From Microlunatus sp. Gsoil 973 (GTDB lineage Bacteria; Actinomycetota; Actinomycetes; Propionibacteriales; Propionibacteriaceae), in assembly GCF_009707365.1 (NCBI RefSeq), contig NZ_CP046122.1, forward strand, positions 4,712,001 to 4,776,000: DNA of 64,000 bases, written 5' to 3'. Below, one piece after another: positions 25,976 through 34,805 of the stretch. Position 1 is the stretch's first letter. Every line of letters begins with the position of its first letter. The position numbers and the translations under genes were made by a program. A model generated the notes under the pieces. It worked only from the letters and a program-made list of their open reading frames with translations, did not search any database and was not told the origin of the DNA.

Positions 25976-26602
25976 TCAGTTGGGGATGATCAGGCCGGCG
26001 GTCTGTTGGGTGGCGGCGGTGAAGCGGGTTTGGGCGTCGGCCCAGTTGACGACGTTCCACCAGGCTTTGACGTAGTCGGCTTTGACGTTTTGGTATTGCA
26101 GGTAGAAGGCGTGTTCCCACATGTCGAGGAGGACGATGGGGATTTGGGCCAGGGGGAGGTTTCCTTGTTGGTCGTAGAGCTGGACGATGTTGAGGCGTTG
26201 GCCGAGGGTGTCGTAGACGAGCATGGCCCAGCCGGAGCCTTGGATGGTGTTGGCGGTGGCTTCGAAGTGGGCGCGGAAGGCGTCGAAGGTGCCGAAGTAT
26301 TCGTCGATGGCTGCGCCGAGTTCGCCGTCGGGTTTGTCGCCGCCGTCGGGGGAGAGGTTGGGCCAGAAGACGGTGTGGTTGACGTGGCCGCCGAGGTTGA
26401 AGGCGAGGTTCTTCTCCAGTCCGCCGACGGTGCCGAGGTTGCCGGTTTCGCGGGCTTCGGCGAGTTGGTCCAGGGCGGTGTTGATGCCGGCGACGTAGGT
26501 GGCGTGGTGTTTGTCGTGGTGGAGTTCCATGATCTTGCCCGAGATGTGGGGCTCCAGCGCTGCGTAGTCGTAGGGCAGATCGGGAAGCTCATAGGCGGCC
26601 AT
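25976..26602 (-). CDS. Superoxide dismutase, Fe/Mn family
   Basis: A 208-residue protein that dismutates superoxide in the cytosol. The four metal ligands are visible: His in [13 protein letters not shown], His in [10 protein letters not shown], and Asp and His in [15 protein letters not shown]. Fe and Mn use cannot be separated with confidence. ATG 26602 ([13 protein letters not shown]) follows GATGAGGA and fits the homology better than the ATG 12 bases upstream. Codon use differs from the whole neighbourhood: GAA, CAA and AAA dominate over GAG, CAG and AAG, whereas the ribosomal protein genes here use the G-ending codons. This suggests recent acquisition or special selection. It is monocistronic, converging on the ligase. 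Confidence 0.94.
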   Translation of the reverse strand: MAAYELPDLPYDYAALEPHISGKIMELHHDKHHATYVAGINTALDQLAEARETGNLGTVGGLEKNLAFNLGGHVNHTVFWPNLSPDGGDKPDGELGAAIDEYFGTFDAFRAHFEATANTIQGSGWAMLVYDTLGQRLNIVQLYDQQGNLPLAQIPIVLLDMWEHAFYLQYQNVKADYVKAWWNVVNWADAQTRFTAATQQTAGLIIPN

Positions 26603-26796
26603 GTGAATCCTCATCCCTTACTCGTGAAGTGGACATCGCGGTCGGCGACTGATCACCCATCCTAGTGCGCGGCCTGCGCGCCGGTCCCTCCCCTCCCCTG
26701 CTGCCAGTTGATCATGTCCGGACGAAGATCAGGACAATCCCGGATCGGGACAAATGTCGCGGGTGTTGGCACCGGTGCCGGTGTTTGATGGGAGAC

Positions 26797-27600
26797 ATGA
26801 CGGTGAACGCATCGGACCAACGGCTGTCGCCTGCGCTCGACCTGAGAGGTCTGGTCAAGCGCTTCGGTCAGAAGGTCGCGGTCCGCGGACTGGATCTCCG
26901 GGTGGAGCAGGGACGCATGTTCGGCCTGGTCGGACCCAACGGCGCGGGCAAGACCACGACGCTGTCGATGGCGACCGGACTGCTCCGGCCGGACGCGGGC
27001 GAGGCGTACGTGCTGGGTCGCGACGTCTGGCGGGACCCACCCGCGGCCAAGGCGCTGATGGGCGTGCTGCCTGACGGTCTCCGGCTGTTCGACCGGCTGA
27101 GCGGCAGCGAACTGCTCCGATACGTCGGTCGGCTCCGTGGGGTACCGGCCGGTGCCATCGCGTCCCGTTCGGCGGAGCTGCTCGATGCGCTCGGGCTGGC
27201 CGAGGACGCCGGGCAGATGGTGGTCGACTATTCGGCCGGTATGACCAAGAAGATCGGCCTGGCCTGCGCCCTGATCCACGCCCCGCGTCTGCTCATCCTC
27301 GACGAGCCGTTCGAGGCGGTCGACCCGGTCTCCGGGGAGGGCATCCGGAGCATCCTGCGCGGCTACGTCGCCAGCGGAGGCACCGTGGTGCTGTCCAGCC
27401 ACGTGATGGAACTGGTGGAGAGCCTGTGCGACAGCCTTGCGGTCGTCGTGGGCGGCCAGATCCTGGCGGCCGGCACGCTGGACGAGGTCCGGGCGGGTGA
27501 GTCGCTGCAACAGCGGTTCCTCGACCTGGTCGGATTCCGGTCGGCGTCGCACGCGGGAGAATCGGAGGTGTTGGCGTGGTTGCGGTCATCGTCGGTCTGA
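26797..27600 (+). CDS. ABC transporter ATP-binding protein (exporter type)
   Basis: A 267-residue ATPase with Walker A GLVGPNGAGKTTTLS, a Q-loop region, an unusual signature YSAGMTKKIGLACAL in place of LSGGQ, and Walker B LLILDEPFEAVDPVSGE. The H-loop His is in VVLSSHVMELVE. The sequence resembles the DrrA/NatA-like group that energises ABC-2-type exporters. The start is set by GGGAG just before ATG 26797. The stop overlaps the start of the downstream permease by 25 bases, so the two form an operon. The substrate is unknown. Confidence 0.87.
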   Translation: MTVNASDQRLSPALDLRGLVKRFGQKVAVRGLDLRVEQGRMFGLVGPNGAGKTTTLSMATGLLRPDAGEAYVLGRDVWRDPPAAKALMGVLPDGLRLFDRLSGSELLRYVGRLRGVPAGAIASRSAELLDALGLAEDAGQMVVDYSAGMTKKIGLACALIHAPRLLILDEPFEAVDPVSGEGIRSILRGYVASGGTVVLSSHVMELVESLCDSLAVVVGGQILAAGTLDEVRAGESLQQRFLDLVGFRSASHAGESEVLAWLRSSSV

Positions 27601-29168
27601 AACTGACCCTGCTGCGCAACGGTCTGCGTCGCAGCGTCTGGCGGATCGTCGCCCTGATCATCGGACTGGTGTACGGCCTGGGAATCGTACTGGCCTGCTG
27701 GGTCGGCCTGGTCGCTCTCCGGTTCGCCCCCGCCGAGCTGGCGGCCGGTGTCACCGTGCTCGGCTTCGGCCTGTTCACCATCGGGTGGCTGCTGATGTCG
27801 TTGTTGGTCTTCGGCAGCGACGAGACCGTCGACCCCGCCAAGTTCGCGCTGCTGCCGGTACCGGCCGGCCGACTGCAGCCGGGACTCTTCCTGGCCGGCC
27901 TGATCGGCGTGCCGGGAATCGCGACGACCTTGATCGCCGGCGGTCTGATCGCCACCTGGTCCCGCGACCCGCTGACCGTCATCGCGGCGGTGGTCACCGT
28001 ACCGCTCGGCGTCGCCACCTGTTCGCTGCTGGCCCGCACGGCCACCAGTGCCTTCGCCCAGGCGCTGTCCTCCCGTCGGTTCCGGGACTTCGCCGCCGTC
28101 GCCCTCGCGCTGGTCGGCGCCGGCATCGGCCTGGCGATCAACGCCCTGACCAACGCCAGCCGGGGCTTCCAGCCCGCCGTCCTGCTGTCCATCCTGCACC
28201 GGGCCGGAGAGGTCATCGGCTGGACGCCGATCGGTTGGGTCTGGTCGGTGCCGGCCGAGGTCGCGACCGGCTCACCGGCGATCGCGGTGATCAAGTTGCT
28301 GTTCTCCGTCGCGCTGCTGGCGCTCCTGTGGCTGGCCTGGCGGTATTTCCTCGGGCGCAGCCTGACCTCGCCGTTGGAGAGCGGCGGCGCGACCCGGGCC
28401 ACGGTCCGCGGCAATCTCGTCGAGCGGTTGTTCCCGGACACACCGGCGGGGGCGATCGCCTCCCGAGTGCTGCTCTACTGGCGCCGCGATCCCCGATATC
28501 TTGCCGCTATCGGCGGGATCTGCGTCGCCCCGATCATCGTCATCGTCACCCAGTTGATCAACGTCGACCACGGCTCCCGCCCGGTGGCCGCTTTCGCGCC
28601 GGTGTTCATCTCGTTGCTGCTCGGCAGCGTGGTCACCACCGATATCTCCTACGACGGATCGGCGTTGTGGATGCACATCGTCACCGGCGTCAGTGGCACG
28701 GCCGACCGCGCCGGTCGGGCCATGGCGACCGCGGTCGTGATCGGTCCGATCGTGGTGATCATGACCGTCGCGGCGGTGTTGCTGTCCGGTCGGACGGACC
28801 TGTTTCCCGCCGTCCTGGCGCTGACCATCGGATTGGGGCTGATCGGCCTCGGTGTCGGCTGTTGGGCCGGTTCGGTGTGGCAGGTCCCGGTGCCGCCACC
28901 CGGGCAGAGCCCGTTCCAGCGCAACAACAGCGGTGGTCTGGCCTCGCTGATCTCCATGGGGGCGAGCACCGGGCTGACGGTGATCATCGGCGTGCCGACG
29001 ATCGTGCTGGTCGTCCTGTCCTACTGGTTCGGGTGGCTGGCCTACCTCGCCATCGTGGTCGGCATCATCAGCGGTGCCGTCGCGGTCCGGTACGGCATCA
29101 GGATCGGCGGTCGGCGACTGGATGCCCGGTGGCCGGAGGTCCTGGTCCGGGTCAGCGCCAAGACCTGA
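27576..29168 (+). CDS. ABC exporter permease, about 12 membrane helices
   Basis: A 530-residue integral membrane protein beginning VAVIVGLKLTLLRNGLRRSVWRIVALIIGLVYGLGIVLACW. Hydrophobic segments repeat through the whole length (IAAVVTVPLGVATCSLLAR; FAAVALALVGAGIGLAINAL; AVVIGPIVVIMTVAAVLL; ALTIGLGLIGLGVGCW; LIISMGASTGLTVIIGVPTIVLVVL-like end). The cytoplasmic loop has ERLFPDTPAGAIASRVLLYWRRDPRYLAAI, a pattern common in actinobacterial ABC-2 permeases of this length. The GTG start lies inside the ATPase gene, which implies translational coupling. It may be a fused duplicate of the usual six-helix permease. The substrate is unknown. Confidence 0.8.
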   Translation: MVAVIVGLKLTLLRNGLRRSVWRIVALIIGLVYGLGIVLACWVGLVALRFAPAELAAGVTVLGFGLFTIGWLLMSLLVFGSDETVDPAKFALLPVPAGRLQPGLFLAGLIGVPGIATTLIAGGLIATWSRDPLTVIAAVVTVPLGVATCSLLARTATSAFAQALSSRRFRDFAAVALALVGAGIGLAINALTNASRGFQPAVLLSILHRAGEVIGWTPIGWVWSVPAEVATGSPAIAVIKLLFSVALLALLWLAWRYFLGRSLTSPLESGGATRATVRGNLVERLFPDTPAGAIASRVLLYWRRDPRYLAAIGGICVAPIIVIVTQLINVDHGSRPVAAFAPVFISLLLGSVVTTDISYDGSALWMHIVTGVSGTADRAGRAMATAVVIGPIVVIMTVAAVLLSGRTDLFPAVLALTIGLGLIGLGVGCWAGSVWQVPVPPPGQSPFQRNNSGGLASLISMGASTGLTVIIGVPTIVLVVLSYWFGWLAYLAIVVGIISGAVAVRYGIRIGGRRLDARWPEVLVRVSAKT

Positions 29169-29190
29169 CCGGTGCCGGCCGGCGATCCGA

Positions 29191-29793
29191 TCAGCCGGGG
29201 GTGCGGGCGACCAGCACGCGGAAACCTTTTGCACTCGCCACCCGGTCACACGGATAGCCCTGGTCGGCGAGCCAGGCCTGCAGGGTGTCGGCGCCGAGAT
29301 TCTTCCCGACCACCATCCGCATCGCACCGCCCGGCCGCAGTCGCGGCAGCCAGAGCAGCAGCAGGTCGTGCAGGGCCTGTTTCCCGATCCGGATCGGTGG
29401 GTTGGACCAGATCTCGTCGTAGCGGACATTCGGGTCGGCCTGCTCCGGCCGCATCGGCAGCACCCGGTCCGCGACCCCGGCGAGCGTCGCGTTCTCCGCG
29501 CACAGGCCGAGCGCGGTGTCGTTGACGTCGACGGCGTCGACGACTGCGCCGGGGCAGTGGTCGGCCAACGCGATCGCGATCGGGCCGTAGCCGCAGCCGA
29601 CGTCACACAGCCGGCCGACACCGACCGGCGGCTCGAGCGAGCGCAGCAGCACCTGGGTGGCGATGTCCAGACCGGAGCGGGCGAACACTCCGCTGGCGGT
29701 GATGAACCGGTACTCGGTGCCCCAGATGGTGGCGGTTGTGGTCTGCCGGTTCCGTCCGGCGTTGGGCGAGTTGGTGAAGTAGTGATCAGTCAT
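29191..29793 (-). CDS. RsmC-like class I SAM-dependent methyltransferase
   Basis: A 200-residue methyltransferase related to the catalytic half of RsmC (16S rRNA m2G1207). The SAM-binding motif I is LCDVGCGYGPIAIALA, the acidic motif II DAVDVNDTALGLCAENA, and the catalytic motif IV IWSNPPIRIG (NPPI/Y type, used for exocyclic amines on guanine). It lacks the N-terminal inactive half of the E. coli protein, as in many actinobacterial homologues. The ATG at 29793 overlaps the end of truA by eight bases, so the two genes are co-transcribed. The rRNA target is inferred from the family. Confidence 0.83.
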   Translation of the reverse strand: MTDHYFTNSPNAGRNRQTTTATIWGTEYRFITASGVFARSGLDIATQVLLRSLEPPVGVGRLCDVGCGYGPIAIALADHCPGAVVDAVDVNDTALGLCAENATLAGVADRVLPMRPEQADPNVRYDEIWSNPPIRIGKQALHDLLLLWLPRLRPGGAMRMVVGKNLGADTLQAWLADQGYPCDRVASAKGFRVLVARTPG

Positions 29794-30658
29794 CGGTCGT
29801 CCCCAACAACTCCCGGGTACGGCGCGCCTCGACCGCCCGGGCGGCGAGTTGATCATCTGCCGGATAGTCGACCTGCTCCAGGGTGAGCCCGGCGGCAGGC
29901 ATCACCTGGATGCCACTGTCCCGAACGCCGCGAGCGGCGATCCCGGCCAGCCACTCGGCATCCCGTGCGCCCTCCCCGACGCGGACCAGAGCGCCGACCA
30001 GGGACCGTACCATCGAATGGCAGAAGGCGTCCGCGACCACGGTGAACTCGATCACTCCGGCAAGCGGACCATGATCAACACGACGGCCGGACAGTTCGAT
30101 CAAGGTACGGATCGTGGTCGCTGCTTCCCGGCGCTTGCAGAAGGCCGCGAAGTCGCGGAGACCGAGCACGCCGACAGCAGCGGTGTTCATCGCCTGGAGA
30201 TCGAGTGGGCGTGGCCAGCGGGCAACATGATCACGGTGCAGCGGATCGGGCGGTACCGGGCCGTCGGCAAGCCGATAGACGTACCGGCGACGCAGTGCCG
30301 AGAACCGGGCATCGAAACCCTCCGGTGCGCGCTGCACCCGGCGTACCACAAGATCATCGGGGAGGACTCTGGCGAAGCGGCGGAGCAGCGTCGTGCCGTC
30401 GTCGGCGATCACGCCCGGCTCGCAGTCGAAGTGACACACCTGTCCCCGGGCATGCACTCCGGCATCGGTCCGGCCGGCCACCACCAGCGGCAGTTGATGA
30501 TCAACGCGGAGCAGCCGGGGCAACCACAGCTCCAGTTCGCCTTGTACGGTACGCAGTCCGGGCTGGTGTGCCCAGCCCGAGAAGGCCGTCCCGCGGTAGC
30601 TGACGTCGAGCCTCCACCGTCCCGGGCCTGCGTCGGTGAGCGCCGCTGACATGATCAC
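29786..30658 (-). CDS. truA: tRNA pseudouridine(38-40) synthase TruA
   Basis: A 290-residue enzyme that isomerises uridines 38-40 in the anticodon arm. The catalytic Asp is in VVAGRTDAGVHARGQVCHF. Other conserved parts are RYVYRL (start of the second half), FCKRREAATTIRTL and FCHSMVRSLVGALVRVGEG. GTG 30658 overlaps the TGA of trmB (GTGA); an ATG at 30652 is an alternative start. In many actinobacteria truA directly follows rplQ, but here it is about 16.7 kb away and reversed, in a trmB-truA-rsmC-like RNA-modification operon. Confidence 0.93.
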   Translation of the reverse strand: MIMSAALTDAGPGRWRLDVSYRGTAFSGWAHQPGLRTVQGELELWLPRLLRVDHQLPLVVAGRTDAGVHARGQVCHFDCEPGVIADDGTTLLRRFARVLPDDLVVRRVQRAPEGFDARFSALRRRYVYRLADGPVPPDPLHRDHVARWPRPLDLQAMNTAAVGVLGLRDFAAFCKRREAATTIRTLIELSGRRVDHGPLAGVIEFTVVADAFCHSMVRSLVGALVRVGEGARDAEWLAGIAARGVRDSGIQVMPAAGLTLEQVDYPADDQLAARAVEARRTRELLGTTDD

Positions 30659-31413
30659 CGCGGTCGGCGACGGTAGGCAAGGTCGAAGATCTCCCGGCCC
30701 TCGTCGATGCCGCGCTGCTCGAACTTCGTCACCGGCCGGTCGGCCCAGCGTGGCGCGAACGAGCCGGGGTAGAGGCTCTCGAAGGCCGGATGATCATCGA
30801 GCACGGCGCGCATCTGCCGGGCATAGTCCGCCCAATCCGTCGCCAGCCGCCAGACCGCACCGGAGGCCAGCCGGGACGCGACCAGCTCCGCGAACTCGTG
30901 GTTGAGCAACCGGCGCTTGCGGTGCTTGGACTTGTGCCACGGATCCGGGAAGAACATCCACAGCTCGTCAACACCGCCCTCGGGGGCGATCTGGCGCAGC
31001 CCGTCGACGGCGTTGGCCTGGACGACCCGGACGTTCTCCGCGCCGACCCTGTCGATCTTGGCCAGGATCCTGGCGATCGCCGGGCGATACACCTCGAAGG
31101 CGAGCACATTGGCGTCCGGTCTGGCGGCCGCCATCGGCGCAAGGGACTCGCCCATCCCCGGGCCGATCTCGATGATCAACGGCGCCTCCCGGCCGAAGGT
31201 GGCGGCCAGATCAACCTGATGCTGCGGGTCGATCGAGGTGCTGTTGCCCTCGCGCGGCACCTCGATCAGCCACCGATCGGCGAACTGGTCCCACAGTCGT
31301 TGTTGCTGCGGCGTGAGTCGCGGGCTGCGGCGGACGAAGGAGACCACGCCACGACGGTTCTTCTGCTCCACCAACTCCAGCGCCGACGGATGATCCGAAC
31401 CAGATGGGTTCAC
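30655..31413 (-). CDS. trmB: tRNA (guanine-N7-)-methyltransferase TrmB
   Basis: A 252-residue enzyme that makes m7G46 in the tRNA variable loop. The SAM site is PLIIEIGPGMGESLAPMA. The family hallmark is VDELWMFFPDPWHKSKHRKRRLLNHEFAELV, followed by RLATDWADYARQM. GTG 31413 (VNPSGSDHPSALELVEQKNRRG) is preferred over the longer frame because it overlaps the upstream stop (GTGA) and matches the family's N-terminus. It heads a block with truA and the RsmC-like gene. Confidence 0.92.
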   Translation of the reverse strand: MNPSGSDHPSALELVEQKNRRGVVSFVRRSPRLTPQQQRLWDQFADRWLIEVPREGNSTSIDPQHQVDLAATFGREAPLIIEIGPGMGESLAPMAAARPDANVLAFEVYRPAIARILAKIDRVGAENVRVVQANAVDGLRQIAPEGGVDELWMFFPDPWHKSKHRKRRLLNHEFAELVASRLASGAVWRLATDWADYARQMRAVLDDHPAFESLYPGSFAPRWADRPVTKFEQRGIDEGREIFDLAYRRRPR

Positions 31414-31652
31414 CGCTGCTTCCGTTTCTCGTAGAGGTAGAGAAGGAGCCCGAGCACGACGACCACGGCAAGGAAAACACCGGCACCCGCCCAGAAGCTG
31501 TCGGTCAGGTAGACGACCACCGCGCCGGGGACTGCTCCGCACAGCGACAGGATCCACAGCCTGGCCTGTTGTGCGCCGGAACGTCGTGGCATCGGGGTCC
31601 GTCCGCCGGCCCGCCGCCCCTTGGGGTATCTCGCCGGATCATTGTTGCCCAC
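31410..31652 (-). CDS. Small two-helix membrane protein
   Basis: An 80-residue protein. The N-terminal third is polar and basic (RYPKGRRAGGRTPMPRRSGAQQ). Two hydrophobic helices follow (WILSLCGAVPGAVVVYLTD; AGVFLAVVVVLGLLLYLY) and then a short basic tail (EKRKQR). I do not recognise a named family. It overlaps the start of trmB by four bases, so it is likely the first gene of the trmB-truA-rsmC operon, and it could be a conserved but uncharacterised partner. Codon composition is normal for the window. Confidence 0.6.
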   Translation of the reverse strand: MGNNDPARYPKGRRAGGRTPMPRRSGAQQARLWILSLCGAVPGAVVVYLTDSFWAGAGVFLAVVVVLGLLLYLYEKRKQR

Positions 31653-31794
31653 AGCGACTATTTAACGTCCGCAGCCGGTCGCGGACCAAAGTCGCCGGCG
31701 TCCAGACGGCAGACGCACGATGTCGGTATGTGCGACACCCTCGGCACCGACGACATCTGATCGGCAGCCGATCGGTGGGTCGAGCAGGCAGCCG

Positions 31795-32637
31795 TCAGCT
31801 GGTCACATCCTTGCTGGTGAACCGCGCCCACGCCGCGAGCCAGAAGACGATCGCGTACGCCAGGGCGGTGAGCAGGCCGCGGTTGATGTCGGCGGTGTAG
31901 ATCGGTGACCGCAACAGGTCGCCGAAGGACATCCACCAGTGGGTCAACAGATAGGGATGCAGCCAGTCGAGCTGGCTGATGGTGTCCAGCACGAACATCC
32001 CGACGTTGATCAACACGGTCGCCACGGTTGCGCCGATCGGCTGCTCGGTCAACGTCGAGACGAACAGTCCGATCGCTGCGAGCGCGGCGAATCCGGCCGC
32101 CAGATAACCGCACACCAACGCCAACCGCAGGACCGTCGGGCCGAAGCCGACGGTGTTCCCGGACAACAGGATCATCGGGCCGGTACCGAACAGGATCGAA
32201 CCGATCAGCCCGCCGACCACCGCGACCAGCAGCGTGGCACACAGGGAGAAGAAGATCAGACTCGCGTACTTGACGGTCAACAGCCGGGTCCGCCCCACCG
32301 GAACGGTCAGCAGATAGCGCAGGGTGCCGAGATTGGCCTCGCCGGCGATCGAGTCGCCGGAGATCCAGGAGACGGCCAGCGGCAGGAACAGCGGGAGCTC
32401 GACGGCGAGCGCCGCCAGCGCCACGAACAAGCCGTTGCCGGTGATCGCGTCGACGAAGCTCGGCCCGCCGCCACCGGCACCCCAGATCTTCACCGCGACG
32501 GCGATCAGGATCGGCACCGCGGCCAGGACGCCGAGTCCGGCGATGTTGCGGCGTCGGCTGAGCACCAGCCGACACTCGGAGCTGAAGAGCCGCAGCCAGG
32601 ACACGACCGGATTGGGTACCGCCTCAACCGCTGACAT
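31795..32637 (-). CDS. ABC-2 type exporter permease
   Basis: A 280-residue protein with six hydrophobic segments (RNIAGLGVLAAVPILIAVAVKI; LFVALAALAVELPLFLPLAVSWI; LIFFSLCATLLVAVVGGLIGSIL; LRLALVCGYLAAGFAALAAIGLFV; ATVATVLINVGMFVLDTI; LLTALAYAIVFWLAAW). The typical ABC-2 segment SGDSIAGEANLGTLRYLLTVPVGRTRLLTVKY faces the cytoplasm. It overlaps the ATPase gene by 14 bases and is third in the LolA-like/ATPase/permease operon. Confidence 0.85.
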   Translation of the reverse strand: MSAVEAVPNPVVSWLRLFSSECRLVLSRRRNIAGLGVLAAVPILIAVAVKIWGAGGGGPSFVDAITGNGLFVALAALAVELPLFLPLAVSWISGDSIAGEANLGTLRYLLTVPVGRTRLLTVKYASLIFFSLCATLLVAVVGGLIGSILFGTGPMILLSGNTVGFGPTVLRLALVCGYLAAGFAALAAIGLFVSTLTEQPIGATVATVLINVGMFVLDTISQLDWLHPYLLTHWWMSFGDLLRSPIYTADINRGLLTALAYAIVFWLAAWARFTSKDVTS

Positions 32638-33571
32638 CGAAACCCTCCCCGGTCAGGCCGACGAACACGTCCTCCAGGCTCTGCGCCGCGACCCGGAAGC
32701 CGAGCACCGGAACACCGTCGGCCACCAGTGCCGGAACGATCTTGGCCGTCTCGACGTTGCCGAGCGGCGCACTGACCAGGTGATGATCACCGGTGCGCTC
32801 GCTGCGCGGCGTTTCGAGCCCGAGCTCGGTCATGATCTTGATCGCCGGCCGCGGATCGGTTGTCTCCAACCGTACGGTCGGTGCGGTCCGGGCGCGCAGT
32901 TCGTCGATCGTGCCCTGGGCCAGCAGCTTGCCCGCATGCATCACGCCGATATGACTGCAGATCTGCTCGACCTCGCTGAGTAGATGCGACGAGATCAGGA
33001 TCGTCGCACCGTCGTCGGCAAGATCGGAGACCAGGTGGCGTACCTCGCGAGTGCCCTGCGGGTCGAGCCCGTTCGTCGGCTCGTCCAGCACCAGCAGGTC
33101 GCGGGGCTGTAGCAGGGCGGCGGCGATCGCCAGCCGCTGGCGCATTCCCAGTGAGTACGCGCGGAACGTCTTGCCCGCCGCCGGCATCAACCCGACCCGC
33201 TCCAGCGCGGCGTCGATCCGACGGCCGGCGGAGCGGTGGGAGGCGTGGGGATCCGCGGCGTCGAGGCGCAGCAGGTTCTTCCGCCCGGAGAGATAGGGAT
33301 GGAACGCCGGCCCCTCGACGAGCGATCCGACCCGGGGCAGGGCGTGGGAGATCCGCTCCGGAATGGGTTCGCCCAGCACCCGCGAGACACCGGATGTCGG
33401 CCGGATCAGGCCCAGCAGCATCCGGATCGTCGTCGTCTTGCCGGATCCGTTCGGGCCGAGGAAACCGTACACGGCGCCGCGCGGCACCTCGAGATCGACC
33501 TGATCGACGGCCAGTTGGTGCCGGAACCGTTTGGACAGACCGCGGGTCTGGACAGCGGGTCCGGTCACCAC
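32624..33571 (-). CDS. ABC exporter ATP-binding protein
   Basis: A 315-residue ATPase with Walker A GFLGPNGSGKTTTIRMLLGL, signature YSLGMRQRLAIAAALL, Walker B LLVLDEPTNGLDPQGTREVR and H-loop ILISSHLLSEVEQIC. The C-terminal regulatory segment runs LARTAPTVRLETTDPRPAIKIMTELGLETP. This is the DrrA/BcrA-like subgroup. The start is one of two adjacent GTG codons just after GTGAGG. It begins 18 bases after the LolA-like gene. Confidence 0.88.
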   Translation of the reverse strand: MVTGPAVQTRGLSKRFRHQLAVDQVDLEVPRGAVYGFLGPNGSGKTTTIRMLLGLIRPTSGVSRVLGEPIPERISHALPRVGSLVEGPAFHPYLSGRKNLLRLDAADPHASHRSAGRRIDAALERVGLMPAAGKTFRAYSLGMRQRLAIAAALLQPRDLLVLDEPTNGLDPQGTREVRHLVSDLADDGATILISSHLLSEVEQICSHIGVMHAGKLLAQGTIDELRARTAPTVRLETTDPRPAIKIMTELGLETPRSERTGDHHLVSAPLGNVETAKIVPALVADGVPVLGFRVAAQSLEDVFVGLTGEGFDVSG

Positions 33572-33589
33572 CTCACTGGACAGCCTGCC

Positions 33590-34732
33590 CTACTTCTGCA
33601 GGGCGCTGTAGAGCAACTGCGGGCGGACGGCGCCGACGGCGACCCGGCCGTCGTCGGTGATCACCGCGCTGAACAGGGCGCCGCTGAGCAGCCGACCCGA
33701 ACCCCACGAACCGGAGACCCGGGGCAGGGCCTGCACCATCGGATCGTTACCGGCGCGGCCGGGCATCGACCGGTCAGCGCCGGTCTTCTTGTCGGCCTTG
33801 GTGATCACGACCGTGGTCCAGCCGGTGCCGACGGTCTTGGTGCGCGAGGCAAGCTTGTCCGCCTGCTTCCTGGCGTCGGTCCGGTCGCGCTTGTCGGGCG
33901 CCGTGACCGTGTGTTCGGTCACCTTGGTGCCCTGCGGCGGATCGAAGACGAAGGTCTTGGCGTCAGGCACCGAGAAGTCGACTGTGGTGAAGCCGACCGA
34001 GATCGCCGGCTTGGTCTGCCCGTCGGCGGTGACCTGGACCTGCAGCGGAACCGAGGTCCGGGCATCGACAGCGATGGTCACGGTGTCGACCAGCGAGCGG
34101 CTGTCCTTGGGCGTGAGCACCAACTGGTACGCCGACCGCCCCGCCACCGTGACGTTGCGGGCGACCGTTGTCGTCGTGCTCGGATCGATGGCCTTCAACA
34201 CCTGCCGGGCCATCTCCTGCGGCGTACTCGCCGGGCCTGCCGGCTCACCGGGCCGCTGCCAGTCGGGGGTCACACCGACGAACCTGCTGTGTACCGCCTT
34301 CTTCTCCTTGCTCGACCACAGCCAGGCCTGCTTGCCGTTGCGGATCAGGTCGGATTCGCCGTAGGTGCCCAGCATGGCGACGCGGGACTTGTCGGTGCCG
34401 CTGGTCCACACCTTGAGGGTGTGGGTGCCGCTGAGCAGATCGGAGAAGTCGGAGGACGAGGTGGGACCGCCCTGGCCGCCGGTCGGCAATGACGGCAGAC
34501 CGAGGTTGGCGGTCTCGGTCACGGTGCCGGACAGGCCCGGGACGTTGGCGCCGGCCACGCCGGTCAGCAACTGCTGGGCCGTCTTCTTCGGCAACGGGGG
34601 CTCCGCGCTGGCGGTGTTGTTGGCGAAGACTCCGCCGCCGACCGCCAGAGCGGCGGCTGTCAGCGGCGCGATCCACGCCAGCAACGGCTTGCGCCGCGCT
34701 GGACCCTTGTTCTCGGCTCCGGTGCTGGACAT
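33590..34732 (-). CDS. LolA-like / DUF2092-type exported protein linked to an ABC exporter
   Basis: A 380-residue protein. The N-terminus has a membrane segment or signal (RRKPLLAWIAPLTAAALAVGGGVFANNTASA) without a clear lipobox Cys. The body resembles LolA-like lipoprotein-carrier folds seen in Gram-positives (LSGTVTETANLGLPSLP, HTLKVWTSGTDKSRVAMLGTYGESDLIRNGKQAWLWSSKEKKAVH, then ...AYQLVLTPKDSRSLVDTVTIAVDARTSVPLQVQV). The C-terminal part has FSVPDAKTFVFDPPQGTKVTEHTV and ends with a segment (SGALFSAVITDDGRVAVGAV) found in the same family. It is first in an operon with an ATPase and a permease. A TAACAA on the coding strand lies seven bases before the ATG, fitting a leaderless start. Confidence 0.75.
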   Translation of the reverse strand: MSSTGAENKGPARRKPLLAWIAPLTAAALAVGGGVFANNTASAEPPLPKKTAQQLLTGVAGANVPGLSGTVTETANLGLPSLPTGGQGGPTSSSDFSDLLSGTHTLKVWTSGTDKSRVAMLGTYGESDLIRNGKQAWLWSSKEKKAVHSRFVGVTPDWQRPGEPAGPASTPQEMARQVLKAIDPSTTTTVARNVTVAGRSAYQLVLTPKDSRSLVDTVTIAVDARTSVPLQVQVTADGQTKPAISVGFTTVDFSVPDAKTFVFDPPQGTKVTEHTVTAPDKRDRTDARKQADKLASRTKTVGTGWTTVVITKADKKTGADRSMPGRAGNDPMVQALPRVSGSWGSGRLLSGALFSAVITDDGRVAVGAVRPQLLYSALQK

Positions 34733-34805
34733 GAGCCCATTGTTACCCCGTTCACCAACCGCGGGATCAGACCACGGTCCGAAATCTGTGACGACACCCC
34801 GGCAC

